From the NCBI RefSeq assembly GCF_018138715.1, contig NZ_JAGSHX010000006.1:4340001-4404000 (forward strand): a DNA stretch of 64,000 nucleotides. Direction: 5' to 3'. The stretch comes from Streptomyces asiaticus. GTDB lineage: Bacteria > Actinomycetota > Actinomycetes > Streptomycetales > Streptomycetaceae. This document shows positions 63,585 through 64,000 of the stretch, piece after piece. The notes below the pieces were generated by a model. The model saw only the letters and a program-made list of their open reading frames with translations. It had not been told where the DNA came from and did not search any database. The first letter of the stretch is position 1. Every line of letters starts with the position of its first letter. The position numbers and the translations under genes are program-made.

Positions 63585-64000
63585 TTCGGCGTGCCTTGGT
63601 TGCAGTTTCGGTTGCATCTATATACGACATTTAAGATATTCCCTCAAGCAGGAAAGGCGCACGCTCACGTCCTATGGGGCGACCGGCGCAGACTGCGGGG
63701 AGCCACACCAGCTGACGGGATACGTCACGACGGTTACCGGCCGCCAGGACCCACACGATGAGTCGGCCGTCCTCAACGGCGTGGACGAAGAGGCAGTCGC
63801 CGCCCCGAGCCGCCAGCAGGCATTGCACCCCGCGGAGTTTCTGCACCGAACGCAGTCATGCTCCCGCATCCGTCGATGCCTGGTTCCCCCATCACGAGTG
63901 GGCCTGCGGCGACTCTGGCCTCGGCGGATCCACACGGATCTGTCCATGGTCCCGGGACGATGTCGCGGTCACAGCCCGATCATCCGGGCCTTGCTGCCGC
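63585..64000. other. tRNA-Ser downstream flank, no gene supported
   Basis: About 415 bases. It starts with a GGTTGCA direct repeat (63598-63604 and 63611-63617) and an AT-rich stretch (CATCTATATACGACATTTAAGATATT) unlike the rest of the window. Two overlapping minus-strand frames (to 63631 and 63672) have weak codon bias and no recognised family. The area could be the edge of an acquired region or the remains of one. Confidence 0.4.

Noticed and set aside
63631..63947. Two overlapping minus-strand frames after tRNA-Ser
   Set aside because: Weak codon bias, no family, and they overlap each other in different frames; not enough to call a gene.

Overview
The window reads as the chromosomal core of a Streptomyces. 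It is very GC-rich with strong G/C third-position bias, GTG starts are common, and it carries the developmental markers BldG and WblA. No prophage, insertion sequence, CRISPR array or antibiotic gene cluster is visible. From established knowledge, the gene order from topA through helicase, tad genes, acs, epoxide hydrolase, MarP, NUDIX, nth, crp, metallo-beta-lactamase, RidA, DUF4177, two ArsA-like ATPases, WhiB and class A PBP, then asd/ask, recR, ybaB and dnaX, parallels the Mycobacterium tuberculosis Rv3646c to Rv3721c stretch. This is therefore an old actinobacterial backbone, with Streptomyces-specific genes such as the bldG locus placed inside it.

Layout. Positions 1-7.7 kb (all minus): 5' end of topA, a small membrane protein, a methyltransferase, a lipoprotein, the proton-pumping pyrophosphatase hppA, a 736 bp non-coding spacer, then the anti-sigma/BldG pair. 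7.7-15.6 kb: a MrfA-like helicase (+) meets tail to tail a seven-gene tad/Flp pilus operon (minus) in which most stop and start codons overlap. 16-27.4 kb: HAD hydrolase, a degenerate Fic-like protein and a CooC-like ATPase with palindromes at their divergent starts, a secreted deacetylase-like lipoprotein, a carbonic anhydrase that appears to be the remnant of a SulP fusion, acetyl-CoA synthetase, NhaA, a holin-like membrane protein and an epoxide hydrolase.

27.8-40.5 kb: MarP periplasmic protease, CoA-type NUDIX, endonuclease III, Crp, metallo-beta-lactamase hydrolase, NUDIX, RidA, DUF4177, a pair of Get3/ArsA-like ATPases, WblA and a bifunctional penicillin-binding protein. A 27-codon Cys-rich reading frame lies upstream of wblA on its strand. 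40.6-55.4 kb is less conserved: YqeY, a phosphoesterase, tRNA-Pro, an unknown protein, a MazG-like enzyme, a molybdopterin-binding protein, two TerD-family genes around a membrane protein, DUF1992, two VOC proteins, a cytochrome P450, a SnoaL-like protein, an S9 peptidase, SURF1, and a sigma factor coupled to a repeat-rich membrane partner. 55.8-63.5 kb: asd and lysC (with an internal start), DUF5063, recR, ybaB, dnaX, the SRP RNA and tRNA-Ser.

A recurring oddity is short GC-rich tandem duplications (about 11 to 35 bp units) beside gene ends in more than a dozen places. The most striking is a six-fold 21 bp repeat in which every unit holds an in-frame GTG, nearly all with a Shine-Dalgarno sequence, at the start of the last tad gene.
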